From Marinobacterium_E sp035458585 (GTDB taxonomy: Bacteria > Pseudomonadota > Gammaproteobacteria > Pseudomonadales > Balneatricaceae): a DNA stretch of 8,561 nt. Below the pieces are notes generated by a model. The model worked only from the letters and a program-made list of their open reading frames with translations, ran no database searches and had not been told where the DNA came from. Every line of letters begins with the position of its first letter. The stretch's first letter is position 1. Shown here piece by piece: positions 6,527 through 8,561 of the stretch. The DNA lies in contig DATHZN010000084.1 of assembly GCA_035458585.1 (NCBI GenBank), positions 1 through 8,561 of the forward strand. Direction: 5' to 3'. A program made the position numbers and the translations under genes.

Positions 6527-7770
6527 TGACTCTCTGGATTGGCATTGCAGCGCTGACACTGCTGGCGTTGCTGTTTATTTTTTTGCCGATACTGCGTCAC
6601 CGTGCCAATACGGCCGCCAATGCACTCTCTGAGGCGCGGCAGCAAGACAATCTTGCAGTATTCAAAGACCGCTTATCTGAACTTGAGCAGGAGCTGCTGA
6701 GCGGCTCTATGGTGCAGTCTGAGTTTGACGCCCTAAAAGTTGAGCTGGAGAAAAATCTGCTGATTGATCTGGCCGAGCAGGGGCAGGCATTGAAGCAGAC
6801 GAATGTCAGCAAAGGGCAGCTGGTAACAGTGGTGTTGATCGCTCTGATATTGCCAGCGGCTTCCCTTGGTCTCTATATGAAGCTGGGCAGTTCTGCTGAA
6901 GTTGAGATGACGCTTAACCTCTCCGAGGATCCTTTCGAGGGACGTGAGCCGACTCTTGAAGAGGCAATCGCACAGTTGGAACTAGAGCTACAGCGAAACC
7001 CGGAAAATCCCGAAGGTTGGTATATTCTCTCATCTACCTATATGGGCCAGGGACGTTATCAGGAGGCGATGGATGGCTATCGTCAGGTGTTAGGTCTGTT
7101 AAGACCTGAGGATGTACAGTACGCGACCGTAATGGGTCAGTTATCACAAGCCATGTTTTTTGCAGCGGGTGGTATGAGTGATCAGGTACGCGAACAGGTG
7201 ATGGCTACGCTTGAGGTTGAACCACTTGAAATCACCGCGCTCGGCCTTTTAGGCGCTGATGCATTCGAAAAAGAGGATTTTCGCGCTGCGATCGCATTCT
7301 GGCAGCAGGCGCTACTCAATGCAGACGCAGATACCGCCAGTTCCATCCAAGGTGGTATTGAGCGTGCTCGTGAAGAGCTGATTGCGTTGGGTGAGGACGT
7401 GAGTGATATTGAGGTCCCCGCTATCGCCCGTATTCAGGTTAATTTGTCAGTACTCCCAGGTTTGACTGAAGGGCTGCCTGCAGAAACACCGGTTTTTGTT
7501 GTGGCACGCGCACTAGATGGCGGTATGCCGGCAGCAGCAGTGAGACTGACCTTGGCAGATTTGCCTATTAGCTTGGACCTGACTGATGCAAATGCAATGG
7601 CGCCAACCAACCGTCTCAGTAGTCATGAGCAGGTCAGTGTTAGTGCCCGGATCAGCAAAAGTGGTAATGTAACACCCCAAGTTGGGGACATTGTGGCAGA
7701 AATTGCACCTGTACCTACTCAGGGGCTTGAATCAGCACTGGAATTGGTAGTCTCTGAGGTTGTAAAGTAG
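6523..7770 (+). CDS. ccmI: CcmI, TPR apocytochrome c chaperone
   Basis: Membrane-anchored chaperone that binds the C-terminal end of apocytochrome c and presents it to CcmF/CcmH; equivalent to the C-terminal half of E. coli CcmH. The protein is 415 residues. Two membrane helices (about 4-24 and 100-118) flank a cytoplasmic loop rich in Glu, Gln and Leu that probably forms a coiled coil (about 35-92). The periplasmic part has TPR repeats (about 144-285, including NPENPEGWYILSSTYMGQGR) and a C-terminal beta domain (about 305-410). ATG 6523 overlaps the ccmH stop by 4 bases; ATG 6526 is an alternative start, and AGGA at 6510-6513 serves either. It is the last ccm gene, and zipA follows after 46 bases. 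Confidence 0.95.
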   Translation: MMTLWIGIAALTLLALLFIFLPILRHRANTAANALSEARQQDNLAVFKDRLSELEQELLSGSMVQSEFDALKVELEKNLLIDLAEQGQALKQTNVSKGQLVTVVLIALILPAASLGLYMKLGSSAEVEMTLNLSEDPFEGREPTLEEAIAQLELELQRNPENPEGWYILSSTYMGQGRYQEAMDGYRQVLGLLRPEDVQYATVMGQLSQAMFFAAGGMSDQVREQVMATLEVEPLEITALGLLGADAFEKEDFRAAIAFWQQALLNADADTASSIQGGIERAREELIALGEDVSDIEVPAIARIQVNLSVLPGLTEGLPAETPVFVVARALDGGMPAAAVRLTLADLPISLDLTDANAMAPTNRLSSHEQVSVSARISKSGNVTPQVGDIVAEIAPVPTQGLESALELVVSEVVK

Positions 7771-7777
7771 AGCGGTA

Positions 7778-7789
7778 GCAAGTACTTGC
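7778..7789. repeat. Perfect 12-bp palindrome in the ccmI-zipA gap
   Basis: GCAAGTACTTGC is its own reverse complement. A second inverted pair, CGGT (7773-7776) and ACCG (7797-7800), lies outside it. No T run follows, and a hairpin would have only a 4-bp stem with a GTAC loop, so it is unlikely to be an intrinsic terminator. It could be an operator in front of zipA or chance. Confidence 0.35.
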
Positions 7790-7816
7790 GCATATAACCG
7801 AAAAGGATAGATTTTG

Positions 7817-8561
<745 letters not shown>

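Noticed and set aside
7778..7789. Palindrome as a rho-independent terminator for the ccm operon
   Set aside because: The stem is only 4 bp with a 4-base loop and no T run follows.

Overview
This window is a piece of a gammaproteobacterial chromosome with moderate GC content (roughly 50% by eye). It carries a complete System I cytochrome c maturation operon, ccmA-ccmI, all on the + strand. Protein sequences and gene order are of the Pseudomonas/Oceanospirillales type: ccmH and ccmI are separate genes (they are fused in E. coli), and a divergent FliK-like gene sits in front of ccmA. I cannot name a genus from the sequence alone.

Layout. Positions 1-615 (- strand) hold the N-terminal 205 codons of a FliK-like (flagellar hook-length control) protein that runs off the left edge. 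Positions 616-770 are the divergent control region. It contains a good sigma-70-type promoter facing ccmA and, on the other strand, a very good match to a flagellar sigma-28 (FliA) promoter facing the FliK-like gene. The two are interlocked, with predicted start sites only a few bases apart. Positions 771-7770 hold ccmA, B, C, D, E, F, G, H and I. Neighbouring genes mostly overlap by 1-8 bases or are 5 bases apart; the only real gap is 52 bases between ccmC and ccmD. Positions 7817-8561 hold the 5' part of a zipA-like cell-division gene, which enters a perfect (GAGCCA)n repeat and runs off the right edge inside it.

How the genes work together. CcmA (ATPase), CcmB and CcmC (membrane) and CcmD (small membrane protein) load heme onto the periplasmic chaperone CcmE and release holo-CcmE. 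CcmG and CcmH are the thiol-redox arm that keeps the CXXCH cysteines of apocytochrome c reduced. CcmI presents the apocytochrome, and CcmF, with CcmH and CcmI, ligates heme. The key residues I can check are all present: Walker A/B and signature motif in CcmA, WWD motifs and paired histidines in CcmC and CcmF, the heme-binding His in CcmE, and CXXC in CcmG and CcmH. The operon therefore looks intact.

I see no CRISPR array, RNA gene, insertion sequence or obviously novel multi-gene system. The most unusual observations are the interlocked sigma-70/sigma-28 promoters, a 24-bp-period direct repeat overlapping them, the perfect hexanucleotide repeat coding for a Glu-Pro tract in zipA, and the close ccmI-zipA junction with no visible terminator.
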